Assembly (NCBI RefSeq): GCF_021088345.1 | Contig: NZ_CP088156.1 | Span: 1,488,001 to 1,552,000 of the forward strand | Direction: 5' to 3' | Length of the DNA stretch: 64,000 nucleotides | DNA from: Bradyrhizobium ontarionense | Lineage (GTDB): Bacteria > Pseudomonadota > Alphaproteobacteria > Rhizobiales > Xanthobacteraceae | In this document: piece by piece, positions 28,333-37,877 of the stretch | Numbering within the stretch: position 1 is the stretch's first letter | Layout: each line of letters opens with the position of its first letter | Notes under the pieces: model-generated | What the model saw: only the letters and a program-made list of their open reading frames with translations | Database searches by the model: none | What the model was told of the DNA's origin: nothing | Position numbers and translations under genes: made by a program

Positions 28333-29388
28333 GTGAGCCCTCGCGTCCGGCATCTGCGTCCATCCGAGCTGGCACGACAGCTCGGGATTTCCGCCAAGGC
28401 CCTTCGCCTCTATGAGCAGCGCGGCCTGGTCGCACCGGGCCGAACGCCCGCCGGGTGGCGCGCCTACGATCCCGCCCAGATCGACCGGGTCACCGACATC
28501 GTCGCATTACGCGGGTTCGGGCTCAGCCTTTCCCAGATCGAACAACTGTTGAAGGGACAATCGAAGGGACTCGGGCCGGTGCTGACGGCGCATCAGGCTG
28601 CCCTCGAAGACCGAATTGCCGTACTGGCGCAGACGCTCGAAAAGGTCCGCCGCTTCCAGCGCGGTCAGGCGGCCACCATGCAAGAGGCGCGGCGACGTGC
28701 AGCGCCCGCGACCACCTTCCAAGTCACCCTCGAATTACCCTGGCCCTGGGGCGGCGAGCCGTTCACGCTCGACGTTCGACCGCTGACCTACATCACCGGT
28801 CCGCTCGGCAGCGGCAAGACGCGGCTGGCGCTGCGCCTGGCCGAGACCTTGCCCGATGCTGCTTTTCTGGGTCTTGACCGATCATCGGACAACGCCGCAG
28901 CGGCGCACACACGCCGCGATTCAGACCCAGCTCTCAGGTTGCGTGTCGATGCGGCGATGGCCTCGCTTATCGCCGACGGCGCCACGGAGTCGGATGCCCT
29001 CCTCGCCCTGGTTGTCGCCCTGCAATGCGAACGCCCGGCCGTTCTGGTGATCGACCTGGTGGAGCAAGGGCTCGATGCGGTGACGCAGAAGTCCGTCGGC
29101 GCGCACCTCCGGCAGCTGGCGGGCACTGCAGGACCGCGCGCGCTGGTCCTGCTGACGCGCTCATCGGCGATGCTCGACCTGTCCGCAGTCGGGCCGGATG
29201 AAACGATCATCCTTTGCCCGGCCAACCACAGTCCACCGATTCAGGTCGTGCCTCATCCAAGCGCTCCCGGCTACGAGGCGCTCGCCACCTGCCTCGCCGC
29301 GCCAGAGGTGCGCGCACGCACCGAAGGAACGATCGCCTGGCGTCCGGTGTCGGAGCACGATCGGGAACAACGAAACGCCTCGTGGTGA
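28333..29388 (+). CDS. MerR-type helix-turn-helix fused to a P-loop ATPase domain
   Basis: 351 residues. Residues 8-75 are a MerR DNA-binding domain (SELARQLGISAKALRLYEQR, GLVAPGRTPAGWRAYDPAQI), then a helical linker (about 76-125). Residues about 128-320 are an NTPase: Walker A GPLGSGKT (156-163), Walker B VLVID (237-241) with Glu244 in DLVEQGLD, preceded by a signature-like helix. The fusion is not a MerR architecture I know; the nucleotide domain sits where the small effector domain normally is. GTG 28333 has a perfect AGGAG seven bases upstream, while ATG 28326 is out of frame. Convergent with lpxB. Function unknown; perhaps ATP-dependent sensing or an ABC-like switch acting on DNA. Confidence 0.8.
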   Translation: MSPRVRHLRPSELARQLGISAKALRLYEQRGLVAPGRTPAGWRAYDPAQIDRVTDIVALRGFGLSLSQIEQLLKGQSKGLGPVLTAHQAALEDRIAVLAQTLEKVRRFQRGQAATMQEARRRAAPATTFQVTLELPWPWGGEPFTLDVRPLTYITGPLGSGKTRLALRLAETLPDAAFLGLDRSSDNAAAAHTRRDSDPALRLRVDAAMASLIADGATESDALLALVVALQCERPAVLVIDLVEQGLDAVTQKSVGAHLRQLAGTAGPRALVLLTRSSAMLDLSAVGPDETIILCPANHSPPIQVVPHPSAPGYEALATCLAAPEVRARTEGTIAWRPVSEHDREQRNASW

Positions 29389-29410
29389 CAGCCCTCGAGC
29401 GGCCAACTCA

Positions 29411-30604
29411 TCAGCCCGGTCGTCGTCCCCCACGCATCGTCGCCAGCACGATGTCGGCGGCGCGCACGCTCGGTGAGGCCGTGCCCGTCGACATGATCGT
29501 GTCGAGGCGATCGAACGCGTCGACCTGCCGCGCGCGCACCGGGCCGTCGCTCAAGAGATCGACCAGCACGGGCGCGAGATTGTCGGCGGTGCAGGCTTCC
29601 TGAAGGAATTCCGGGATCACGTTCTCGCCGATCACGAGATTGGCGAGAATGACCGACTGCACGTTGACGATCCGCCGCAGAATGAAGGCTTCGACATCGC
29701 CGACGCGATAGGCGGTGACCATCGGCACGCCCGAAAGCGCAAGCTCCAGGGTCACGGTGCCCGACTTGGCGAGCGCTGCGCGGGCGCTCCTGAACGCAGC
29801 GCGTTTCTCGGCCTCGCCCATGATGATTTGCGGCGGGACCGGCCAGTCCGCGACGCCTGCCCTGACCGCGGCTTCCAGATGCGGCATGGTCGGCAGCACC
29901 GCCTCGAACGCGACGCCTTGCGCGCGCAGCCGCGCCAAGGTCTCGCCGAACACGCCAATGTGCCGTGCCACCTCGCTGCGGCGGCTGCCCGGCAGCACCA
30001 GCAGCATCGGCGGCCCGGCATCACGGCGCGCCTGCTCCGCCGCGTTGGGACGCAGGCTCGCAAGCTGCTCGATCAGGGGATGGCCAACATAGGTGCAGGG
30101 CGGGCCGCCGAGCTTGCGAAACGCCTCCGGCTCGAACGGCAGCAGGCCCAGCACGTGGTCGACATAGGAGTGCATCGCCCGCGCGCGGCCGGGGCGCCAG
30201 GCCCACACCGTCGGCGCGACGTAGTTGACGATCGGAATTGCGGGATCGCGAGCACGAACTCGCTTCGCCACGCGCTGGGTGAAGTCGGGACTGTCGATGA
30301 TGACGAGCACGTCGGGCTGGGCCGCAACGATCGCGTCGACCGTGCCGCGGATCAGGCGCAGGATCTTCGGCAGTTGCTTCAGCACGCCGGTGAAGCCGAC
30401 GATCGAGAGCTCCTCGATCGGGAACAGCGAAACGAGCCCCTCGCGCGCCATGCCGCGACCGCCGACGCCGGAGAACTCGACCCCATCGCCCAGCCGCTGC
30501 CGCAGCACCTTCATCAGGCTGGCGCCGAGGCGGTCACCGGACTCTTCGGTCGCGACAAGGCAGATCCTGCGGATGGCCGGACCAGCCGGAGGCCGCGCCG
30601 TCAC
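29411..30604 (-). CDS. lpxB: lipid-A-disaccharide synthase
   Basis: Joins UDP-2,3-diacylglucosamine and lipid X to the tetra-acyl disaccharide. 397 residues, peripheral inner-membrane GT-B enzyme. Typical phrases: VATEESGDRLGASLMKVLRQ, FSGVGGRGMAREG, YVAPTVWAWRPGRA, LLPFEPE, PCTYVGHPL, LPGSRRSEV, ALAKSGTVTLE. The start is GTG 30604-30602, whose GTGA overlaps the lpxI stop by 4 nt, so it is translationally coupled. Confidence 0.96.
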   Translation of the reverse strand: MTARPPAGPAIRRICLVATEESGDRLGASLMKVLRQRLGDGVEFSGVGGRGMAREGLVSLFPIEELSIVGFTGVLKQLPKILRLIRGTVDAIVAAQPDVLVIIDSPDFTQRVAKRVRARDPAIPIVNYVAPTVWAWRPGRARAMHSYVDHVLGLLPFEPEAFRKLGGPPCTYVGHPLIEQLASLRPNAAEQARRDAGPPMLLVLPGSRRSEVARHIGVFGETLARLRAQGVAFEAVLPTMPHLEAAVRAGVADWPVPPQIIMGEAEKRAAFRSARAALAKSGTVTLELALSGVPMVTAYRVGDVEAFILRRIVNVQSVILANLVIGENVIPEFLQEACTADNLAPVLVDLLSDGPVRARQVDAFDRLDTIMSTGTASPSVRAADIVLATMRGGRRPG

Positions 30605-31458
30605 GCAGCGACGCCCATGATGAACACCCCGGCGCGATCGGCTGTCGAAACCGTTTCCTGCGGATCGGCAAGCAGCGTATGGCCGGCGGCAACGGCGACC
30701 CCAGCGAGGCCCGCAGCTGCAAGGCCCTCGACGGTGCGCGGGCCGATGGTCGGCAGATCGTAGCGCAGATCCTGACCGGCCTTCGGCGCCTTGACCAGCA
30801 CGCCGCGCCCGGCAGCGGCGCGAATGCGGCGATCGGCGCGCAAGCGCGCCACGCGCGTCAGCAGCCCATCGGTGCCCTCGATATCCTCGAGCGCCACGAC
30901 GTGGCCATCGATCACGACCACCGCCTGCCCGACATCGAACGGCGCCATGGCCCGCAGCACCGCAAGCCCCTTCGCAATGTCCCCGCTCACCAGGTCGGTC
31001 GGCCCGCTCCGCGTCAGCCGCCCGTCGGGAACGAGCAGATTGGGGGCGACGTCCTTGACGCCGATCATATGGAAGCCGTGGCGCTCGAAGATGCGGCCGA
31101 CGCCCGACAGGAGATGATCATCGCCGCCACGAAACGCCGACCAGATATAGGGCAGCTCGCGCAGCGTTCCCCAATCGATCCGGATCTCCGACACCGCGGG
31201 ACGAACGAGATTGCCGATGAACATCAGGTCGTGACAGCCCTCGGCCTTGAGCAGCTTGAGGGCATTGCCGAGCTGGCCGAGTCCGATCCAGTGATGACGA
31301 AAGCGCGCCAGCGGCTTCGGATCGCAGATGCCCTTCAGCGCGAACAGCACGGGCGTCTGGCCGCGTGCGACGATCGCGTCGGCGACCGCGAACGGCAGCA
31401 CCCCACCCGCGGCGATCATACCGATCGGCGGAGCGGTCTCGGCGGCCTGCGCACCCAT
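30601..31458 (-). CDS. lpxI: UDP-2,3-diacylglucosamine diphosphatase, LpxI type
   Basis: Hydrolyses UDP-diacylglucosamine to lipid X by the alphaproteobacterial LpxI route instead of LpxH. 285 residues, DUF1009-type sequence: IGMIAAGGVLPFAVADAIVA, IGLGQLGNALKLLKAEGC, MFIGNLVRP, HLLSGVGRIFERHGF, VVIDGHVVALEDIEGTD, DLPTIGPRTVE. ATG 31458 follows the lpxA stop after 5 bases. Confidence 0.95.
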   Translation of the reverse strand: MGAQAAETAPPIGMIAAGGVLPFAVADAIVARGQTPVLFALKGICDPKPLARFRHHWIGLGQLGNALKLLKAEGCHDLMFIGNLVRPAVSEIRIDWGTLRELPYIWSAFRGGDDHLLSGVGRIFERHGFHMIGVKDVAPNLLVPDGRLTRSGPTDLVSGDIAKGLAVLRAMAPFDVGQAVVVIDGHVVALEDIEGTDGLLTRVARLRADRRIRAAAGRGVLVKAPKAGQDLRYDLPTIGPRTVEGLAAAGLAGVAVAAGHTLLADPQETVSTADRAGVFIMGVAA

Positions 31459-31463
31459 GGCGC

Positions 31464-32273
31464 TCAATGCTCGGTTGCCGGCCTGCCGATCTCCGGCAGG
31501 CACAAGGCGCGATGGCGGCCCCCCTCGATGAAGGCCAGGATCTCGGCAATGGCCGGATCCTCTCCGGCCAGCGGACGCACGGCCGCAAGACGATCGGCGA
31601 ACACGCCGGGACCGTGGAACAGCTTCTGATAGAAGGCGCGGACAGTGGCGAGACGCTCTCGGGTGAACTTGCGGCGCTTCATGCCGATGACGTTGAGGCC
31701 TTCGAGCGCGGCGTACTGGCCGTTGACGAGGCCATAGGGAATGATGTCGCCGCGCACGCCGCAAACGCCGCCGACCATCACGCCGTGGCCGATGCGGGTG
31801 AACTGATGCACCGCAGAGAGGCCGCCGATGTAGACGGCATCGCCGACCTCGACATGGCCGCCGAGCGTCGCCGACGTCGCGAAGATCGCGTTGTCGCCGA
31901 CCACGCAATCATGGGCGACGTGGGCGTTGTTCATGAAGAACCCGCTGTTGCCAACCTTCGTCAGGCCGCCGCCCTTGGTGGTGCCGATGTTCATCGTCAC
32001 GCCCTCGCGGAAGGTGCCGCCGGAGCCGATCTCCAGCCGGTGCGGCTCGCCGCGGTAGCTCAGATCCTGCGGCGCGCCGCCGAGCACGACGAAGGGCGAG
32101 ATCACATTGTCGTCGCCGAGCGTCGTATGTCCCATGATCTGGACGTGACTGATCAGCCGGCAGTTGGCCCCGATCACGACATTGGGGCCAATGATGCAGT
32201 AAGGGCCGATGACGGTGCCCTCACCGATGACGGCGCCGTCCTCGACGCGCGCGGTGGGATCGATCTTACTCAT
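31464..32273 (-). CDS. lpxA: UDP-N-acetylglucosamine acyltransferase
   Basis: First enzyme of lipid A synthesis, a soluble trimer. 269 residues: left-handed beta-helix hexapeptide repeats from residue 3 (IGEGTVIGPYCIIGPNVVIG) to about 190, then a C-terminal helical domain. The catalytic His is in NNAHVAHDC. Between fabZ and lpxI in the conserved order. Confidence 0.97.
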   Translation of the reverse strand: MSKIDPTARVEDGAVIGEGTVIGPYCIIGPNVVIGANCRLISHVQIMGHTTLGDDNVISPFVVLGGAPQDLSYRGEPHRLEIGSGGTFREGVTMNIGTTKGGGLTKVGNSGFFMNNAHVAHDCVVGDNAIFATSATLGGHVEVGDAVYIGGLSAVHQFTRIGHGVMVGGVCGVRGDIIPYGLVNGQYAALEGLNVIGMKRRKFTRERLATVRAFYQKLFHGPGVFADRLAAVRPLAGEDPAIAEILAFIEGGRHRALCLPEIGRPATEH

Positions 32274-32303
32274 CTCGACGCAATCAACTCTCTACCCAGC
32301 AGG

Positions 32304-32762
32304 TCAGTCGGTCAGCATCGCGCCAACATCGGCCTCGGCGACGACGACGCCGTCGACCTTGGCGTCACCGTGAAACCACCACATCGTCTTGCGCCGGCCG
32401 ATCGAGCGCATGTGGTATTCGATGGTCTGGCCCGGCAGCACCGGCTTGCGGAACTTGCATTTGTCGATGGTGAGGAAATACACCGCGCGCGGCTTTTCCG
32501 TGCCCTCGACCGACTTGATGCCGATCACGCCGGCGGTCTGCGCCATGCCCTCGATCATCAGCACGCCCGGATAGACCGGCCGCTCCGGGAAGTGCCCCTG
32601 GAAGCAGGGCTCGCCGATCGAAACGAGCTTGACGCCGATGCCGCTGTAGTCGGCCCGGATGTTCTTCACGCGATCGATCAGGAGAAACGGATAGCGGTGC
32701 GGAAGCGTCTTGAGAATCTCGTTGATGTCGACGTCCGCAAACCTGATGGGTGACTCCTCCAT
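32304..32762 (-). CDS. fabZ: 3-hydroxyacyl-ACP dehydratase
   Basis: Hot-dog-fold dehydratase of fatty-acid elongation, 152 residues, supplying the acyl chains its lpx neighbours consume. Motifs: [13 protein letters not shown], the catalytic His in [20 protein letters not shown], and Glu in the same helix region. ATG 32762-32760 shares its A with the TGA of lpxD (TGATG), so translation is coupled. Confidence 0.96.
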   Translation of the reverse strand: MEESPIRFADVDINEILKTLPHRYPFLLIDRVKNIRADYSGIGVKLVSIGEPCFQGHFPERPVYPGVLMIEGMAQTAGVIGIKSVEGTEKPRAVYFLTIDKCKFRKPVLPGQTIEYHMRSIGRRKTMWWFHGDAKVDGVVVAEADVGAMLTD

Positions 32763-33829
32763 CACTCCCGTCCTTCGTCCCTGTTCGTCGCCGCAGAATC
32801 GCGCACCAGCCGTTCCACCGCGACGATCTCGCGGAACCACTGCTTGGTCGGCTTGGCGAAGAATCCGCCCCACCGACCGTTCGGCGGAATGTCGTCCTTG
32901 ACGCCGCTCATCGCGGTCACCTGCGCACCATCGCCGATCGTGAGATGGTTGTTGATCCCGACCTTCGCCCCAAGCGCGACGTTGTCGCCGATCGTGAGGC
33001 TTCCTGCCAGTCCGATCTGGGCCGCCAGCAGGCAATGCCGACCGATTGTGACATTGTGGCCGATCTGAACCTGATTGTCGATTTTGGTGCCCTCGCCGAT
33101 CACCGTATCGCGCAGGCTGCCGCGATCGATGGTCGTCCCGGCGCCGACCTCGACATTGTTCTGGATCAGCACCCGTCCGGTCTGCGGCACCTTGAGGTGA
33201 CCGTCCGGACCGAAGAAGATGAAGCCATAGCCGTCCTGGCCAATGCTGCAGCCGGGATGGATCAGCACGTCGTTGCCGATCAGCGCGCATTGAATGACGG
33301 TGCGGGCGCCGACGTTGCAGTCGCGCCCGATCTTGACGTGAGGACCGATCACGGCGCCGGCGCCGACGACGGTCCCAGCCCCGATTTCGACATGGGCGCC
33401 GATGACGGCGAGCGGCTCGACGATGACGCCATCCTCCAGCCGCGCCGTGGGGTCGACGATCGCCTGCGGCGAGATGCCGTCATCGCCAAACCAGGGTTGC
33501 GGGCGCAGCGCGTCCGCGTGTCTCTCGCGCGCAAGCTGAACGAAGGCCCGGAACGGCTGATTGGCCCGGAGCACCGCGACATGCGGAGGCACACGCGATT
33601 CGAAGCGCGGGCTGACCAGGCAGGCGCCCGCCTTGGTCGCCGCCAGATCGTCGGCATATTTGAGATTGTCGAAGAACGCCAGATGCATCGGGCCGGCTTC
33701 GTCGAGCGAGGCCAGTCCCTTGATCACCTGCTCGCCGCGGGTGGCATCGACCAGCGTGGCCTTGGTGGCCGCGGCGATCGCCGCCAGCGTCGCGGGAGGT
33801 GAAGCCTGGAAGAAGATCGGTTGTGCCAT
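32762..33829 (-). CDS. lpxD: UDP-3-O-acylglucosamine N-acyltransferase
   Basis: 355 residues. A short N-terminal uridine-binding domain ([20 protein letters not shown]) is followed by a left-handed beta-helix with many hexapeptides and the catalytic-His region ([20 protein letters not shown]) plus a C-terminal helix. ATG 33829 (MAQPIFF) is chosen over an in-frame ATG 66 bases upstream because the family starts here. Third acyltransferase step of the lipid A pathway. Confidence 0.95.
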   Translation of the reverse strand: MAQPIFFQASPPATLAAIAAATKATLVDATRGEQVIKGLASLDEAGPMHLAFFDNLKYADDLAATKAGACLVSPRFESRVPPHVAVLRANQPFRAFVQLARERHADALRPQPWFGDDGISPQAIVDPTARLEDGVIVEPLAVIGAHVEIGAGTVVGAGAVIGPHVKIGRDCNVGARTVIQCALIGNDVLIHPGCSIGQDGYGFIFFGPDGHLKVPQTGRVLIQNNVEVGAGTTIDRGSLRDTVIGEGTKIDNQVQIGHNVTIGRHCLLAAQIGLAGSLTIGDNVALGAKVGINNHLTIGDGAQVTAMSGVKDDIPPNGRWGGFFAKPTKQWFREIVAVERLVRDSAATNRDEGRE

Positions 33830-33952
33830 TCCGTGGTGCCGCCCCGGGAACAAAAAATCAGAGCCCGGCCCCGGCATTCCGGAACCGAGCTCCATTCTCT
33901 TACACCGTCCGGGCCGGCCTAGGCCAATCCGGAATCGGCCGAAGCAGCCGCC

Positions 33953-36511
33953 TTAGAACGTCGTGCCGCCACCGAACCGGAATTCCTGCGTCCGGTCGAA
34001 CTGACCCTTGGTGAGCGGGATCGCGTAGTCGAAGCGCAGCGGACCGAACGGCGACGCCCACACCAGACCCACACCGACCGAGCTGCGGACCTTGTTCTGG
34101 TCGTCGAACTGCAGGCCGAGACAGGTGCCGGCATTGGCAGCCTTGGTCGCAGTGGCAGCGGTCGGCCGGATACAGCCCGGCTGGTTGACTTCGCCCGTCA
34201 GCGCCCAGGAGGTCGGTCCCTGGTAGCCCGACAGACCACCGGCGTCGGCGTAAACCGCACCCTTCAGGCCCACTTCACGCGGCAGGAACCAGAACGGCAT
34301 CTGCAGTTCGAGCGAAGCGCCCCAGTACTTGGTGCCGCCCAGCGCGTCCTGCGTGCCGAACGGATTGATGTCACGCGGACCAATGCCGTTCGGAGCGAAG
34401 CCGCGAACCAGGTTCGGACCCATCTGGAAGTGATCCAGCATGCGCAGCTGGGTGTTGCCGATCTTGTTCAGGATACCGCCCTGCAGATGGACGATGCTGA
34501 CGATGTCCGACACCAGCGGCGTGAAGTACTTCGCGTCGAAGGCAGTCTTCAGGTACGACACGTCGCCGCCGACACCCGCGAAGTCCTGCTTGAAGTCGAC
34601 CAGCAGGCCGTCGGTGGGGTTCTTGTTGTTGTCGAGCGTGTTGTAGTTCAGCGTGTAGCCGAGCGCCGAGGTCAGCGTCGCACCCTTCGCCAGCTCCTGG
34701 CGGACCGGCAGCGAGGCCTCGCCATTGGCAAAGCAGCCCAGGCCGTTGTTGCCGGTCGGATCAACGCCACCGTTCGCGTTGATGAACGCGGGCGTCGGGT
34801 TGAACGGCACCAGGCGGTTGCCGATCAGGCTGCCGGCGGCGAGGTTGTTACAGTCCGACAGCGTCGCCGGCAGCGTGATCTCCTGGCGGTAGATCGAGTA
34901 GCGCAGCTGCAGCGACAGGTCTTCACGCAACTGGAAGCCGAGCCGCGGGCTGAAGCCGAGCGTCTTGGTGCCATAGGAGATGAAGTTGTTGGCGAGCTGC
35001 TGGCGCTGATAGAAATCGAGGCCGAGCGCGACACGGTAGTCGAGCAGATAGGGCTCGACGAAGGACAGCGAATAGCCCCGCGCGAACTGGCCGTAGGTGA
35101 CGGACGCCTTGGCGAACAGGCCGCGACCAAGGAAGTTGCGTTCGGAGATCGACACCTCGGCCAGCGCGCCGTCCGTGGTCGAATAGCCGCCGGAGATCGA
35201 GAAGTCGCCGGTCGACTTCTCCTCGAGAGCGACGACCAGCACGACCCGGTCGCTCGACGAGCCCGGCTCGGTGGTGATCTTCACGTCCTTGAAGAAGTCG
35301 AGGTTCTTCAGCCGGCGCTCGGCACGATCGACCAGCGCGCGGTTATAGGCATCGCCTTCAGAGATATCGAACTCGCGGCGAATGACGTAATCGCGGGTCC
35401 GGGTGTTGCCGCGGATGTTGATGCGCTCGATGTAGGTGCGCGGACCCTCGTCGACCGCAAACACCACCGAAACGGTGTGGGCCTCGAAGTTGCGATCGCC
35501 GCGCGGGCGGACCACAGCGAAGGCGTAGCCGCGACGCGACGCCTCGATCTGCATCTCCTCCACCGACTTCTCGATGTTCTCGACGTTGTAGAGCGAGCCG
35601 ACACTGACGCGCGAGTAACCGCGCAGCGAGGTGGCATCGAGCGTCGCGATGGACGACTGGAAGTCGACCGAACCGACCCGGTACTGCTGGCCTTCCTCGA
35701 TCTTGAAGGTGACCAGGAAGCCCTTGCGCTCAGGATCATACTCGGTCAGCGCGGCCACGACCTGGACGTCGGCATAGCCGTTCTTCAGGTAGAAGCGCCG
35801 AATGAGGTCGCGATCGGCCTCGACGCGGTCCGGGTCGTAGACGTCGCCGGAGCCGAGGAAGCTCAGCAGGTTGGACTCATGGGTCTTGATGATGTCCTTC
35901 AGGCGATAGGACGAGAAGGCGTTGTTGCCGACGAACTCGATCGACTTCACGCCGGTCTTCGCACCTTCCTCGACCGTGAAGATCAGGTCGACCCGGTTGT
36001 TCGGCTGCTCGATCATCTCCGGCGTGACGCGGATGTCATAGCGACCCGACCGGCGGTAGATCTCGGCGATGCGCTGCGCGTCGGCCTGCACCATCGGCTT
36101 CGACAGGGTACCGCGCGGCTTCGACTGCACTTCCGCGGTGAGCTGCTCGTCCTTGACCTTCTTGTTGCCCTCGAAGGCGACGCGGCCGATGACCGGGTTC
36201 TCGACGACGGTCACGACCAGCCGACCACCTTGGCGGGCGATCTTCACGTCCGAGAACAGACCGGTCTCGATCAGCGCCTTGAGGCCGTCGTCGACCCGAC
36301 CGGCATCCAGGGTCCCACCGGGGCCCGGCTTGAAGTAGGAGCGGATGGTTTCCACTTCCACGCGCCGGTTACCGACCACTTCGATCGAGTTGACCGACTG
36401 TGCAGCGGCTGGAGACGACAAAACCACGTTCGCCAGCGGCAGAGCCACCGGAACGGCGAACATGATTAGGGTGGCCAGCAACCCCCCCCGCACCCGCAAT
36501 CCGAACTTCAT
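33953..36511 (-). CDS. bamA: outer-membrane protein assembly factor BamA
   Basis: Central subunit of the beta-barrel assembly machine. 852 residues: signal peptide (cleavage near SSPAAAQS), five POTRA repeats (SIEVVGNRRVEVETIRSYFK, VAFEGNKKVKDEQL, SIEFVGNNAFSSYRLKDIIK and so on) to about residue 420, then a 16-strand barrel with the VRGF (NLVRGFAPNG) loop motif, ending in an aromatic C-terminal signature (...GGGTTF). Located between rseP and lpxD as in other proteobacteria. Confidence 0.97.
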   Translation of the reverse strand: MKFGLRVRGGLLATLIMFAVPVALPLANVVLSSPAAAQSVNSIEVVGNRRVEVETIRSYFKPGPGGTLDAGRVDDGLKALIETGLFSDVKIARQGGRLVVTVVENPVIGRVAFEGNKKVKDEQLTAEVQSKPRGTLSKPMVQADAQRIAEIYRRSGRYDIRVTPEMIEQPNNRVDLIFTVEEGAKTGVKSIEFVGNNAFSSYRLKDIIKTHESNLLSFLGSGDVYDPDRVEADRDLIRRFYLKNGYADVQVVAALTEYDPERKGFLVTFKIEEGQQYRVGSVDFQSSIATLDATSLRGYSRVSVGSLYNVENIEKSVEEMQIEASRRGYAFAVVRPRGDRNFEAHTVSVVFAVDEGPRTYIERINIRGNTRTRDYVIRREFDISEGDAYNRALVDRAERRLKNLDFFKDVKITTEPGSSSDRVVLVVALEEKSTGDFSISGGYSTTDGALAEVSISERNFLGRGLFAKASVTYGQFARGYSLSFVEPYLLDYRVALGLDFYQRQQLANNFISYGTKTLGFSPRLGFQLREDLSLQLRYSIYRQEITLPATLSDCNNLAAGSLIGNRLVPFNPTPAFINANGGVDPTGNNGLGCFANGEASLPVRQELAKGATLTSALGYTLNYNTLDNNKNPTDGLLVDFKQDFAGVGGDVSYLKTAFDAKYFTPLVSDIVSIVHLQGGILNKIGNTQLRMLDHFQMGPNLVRGFAPNGIGPRDINPFGTQDALGGTKYWGASLELQMPFWFLPREVGLKGAVYADAGGLSGYQGPTSWALTGEVNQPGCIRPTAATATKAANAGTCLGLQFDDQNKVRSSVGVGLVWASPFGPLRFDYAIPLTKGQFDRTQEFRFGGGTTF

Positions 36512-36627
36512 GCGCTACGCGCCCTTATATTCCGATGCCGGTTCCGTACCCCTACGAACCCGACAGATTCCCATTTGTCGTTCGCTTGTAGCCAATTTGG
36601 ACCCGACGGCAAACGCCGGATGTCTCT

Positions 36628-36641
36628 GAATTTTCAAATTC
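36628..36641. promoter_or_regulatory. 14-bp palindrome in the rseP-bamA gap
   Basis: gaattt-tc-aaattc, two 6-bp arms, in the 174-base region upstream of bamA. It could be an operator or part of a bamA promoter. The region is AT-richer than its surroundings. No regulator can be named. Confidence 0.3.
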
Positions 36642-36685
36642 GTTTCAAAACGTTGCCTAACGGCCACGTCGTAAAAAGGCCGCGT

Positions 36686-37837
36686 TTAGGAACCGGCGAG
36701 ATGCAGGATGTCGTTGTACGTTGCAAAGACCATCAGCATCAGAACCAGCCCCAGGCCGATTCGGAACCCCATTTCCTGGGCGCGCTCCGACAGCGGGCGC
36801 CCCCGGGCCGCCTCGACCCCGTAAAACAGCAGGTGTCCGCCGTCGAGCAGTGGAACCGGGAACAGGTTCAACAGCCCGATCGAGACCGACAGCGTCGCAC
36901 ACAGCTGCACAACGAACTGGAATCCAAGGCTCGCAGCCTGTCCCGAAAGTTGTGCGATTCGGATGGGACCGCCGACGTCGCCGGCGCTCCCGGCGCCCGC
37001 GACCAGCGAGGCAATGAACTTGAAGGTCGTGGCGATGATGAACCAGACCTGCTCGAAGCCGATCTTGATCGATTCGAGGAACCCGACCGGGACCGACCGT
37101 GATTCGTCCGGCTTGGCGTTGTACTGGATGCCCAGCACGCCGATCCGGTGGCTGTTGCCGAACAGGTCCTTGACCTCCTTCAGCGCCGGCGTCGCCTTGA
37201 GGGTGAGTTCCGCCCCGTCGCGCTTGATCAGGAAGTTCAATTCCGAGCCGGCGCTGACCGAGACCACGCGCTGCATGTCGGCAAACGTCTCGATCGCGCG
37301 GCCATCGATCGCCGCAATGACGTCGCCGTCCTTGAAGCCGGCGGCCGCCGCGACGCTGTCGGGCTGGACCGCGTCGACCCGCGGCGTGGTGTTCGGCTTG
37401 CCGAAATAGAGGGCCATGCCGGCAAAGATGATGACCGCGAGGATGAAATTGGCGATCGGGCCGGCCGCGACGATCGCAGCGCGCTGTCCGACCGTCTTGT
37501 GGTGGAAGCTGTCGGCGCGCTCTTCGGCCGTCATCTTGGCAAGCGCGTCGGCCGACGGGGTCGAGGCCTCGGATTCGTCGCCGAAGAACTTCACATAGCC
37601 GCCGAGCGGGATCGCGGAGATCTTCCAGCGGGTGTTGTGGCGGTCGTTGAAACCGATCAATTCAGGACCAAATCCGAGCGAAAACGTTAAGACCTTCACG
37701 CCGGCCCAGCGCGCGATCAGGAAATGGCCGAGCTCGTGGAAGAAGACCACGATCGTCAGCACAAACAGGAACGGGATGATGTAGCCGAGAAGGCCGTTGC
37801 TCAACGTATTGAAAATATGGTGGAAAAATTCGGACAT
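36686..37837 (-). CDS. rseP: site-2 zinc metalloprotease RseP/MmpA family
   Basis: Intramembrane protease that cuts membrane-bound anti-sigma factors or signal-peptide remnants. 383 residues from ATG 37837 (ribosome-binding site gggaaggg). The first helix carries HELGH (FVLTIVVFFHELGHFLIARW), a PDZ domain lies at about residues 130-215 (DSVAAAAGFKDGDVIAAIDG), and the second active-site motif is PVPLLDGGHLLF near the C terminus. About four membrane spans. Confidence 0.95.
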   Translation of the reverse strand: MSEFFHHIFNTLSNGLLGYIIPFLFVLTIVVFFHELGHFLIARWAGVKVLTFSLGFGPELIGFNDRHNTRWKISAIPLGGYVKFFGDESEASTPSADALAKMTAEERADSFHHKTVGQRAAIVAAGPIANFILAVIIFAGMALYFGKPNTTPRVDAVQPDSVAAAAGFKDGDVIAAIDGRAIETFADMQRVVSVSAGSELNFLIKRDGAELTLKATPALKEVKDLFGNSHRIGVLGIQYNAKPDESRSVPVGFLESIKIGFEQVWFIIATTFKFIASLVAGAGSAGDVGGPIRIAQLSGQAASLGFQFVVQLCATLSVSIGLLNLFPVPLLDGGHLLFYGVEAARGRPLSERAQEMGFRIGLGLVLMLMVFATYNDILHLAGS

Positions 37838-37877
37838 CCGATTCCCTTCCCGCGAGCCCGAGGGCTCATCCAACCCT

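Noticed and set aside
34430..36469. 679-codon plus-strand frame opposite bamA
   Set aside because: Codon-bias artefact; bamA POTRA and barrel text is unambiguous on the minus strand.
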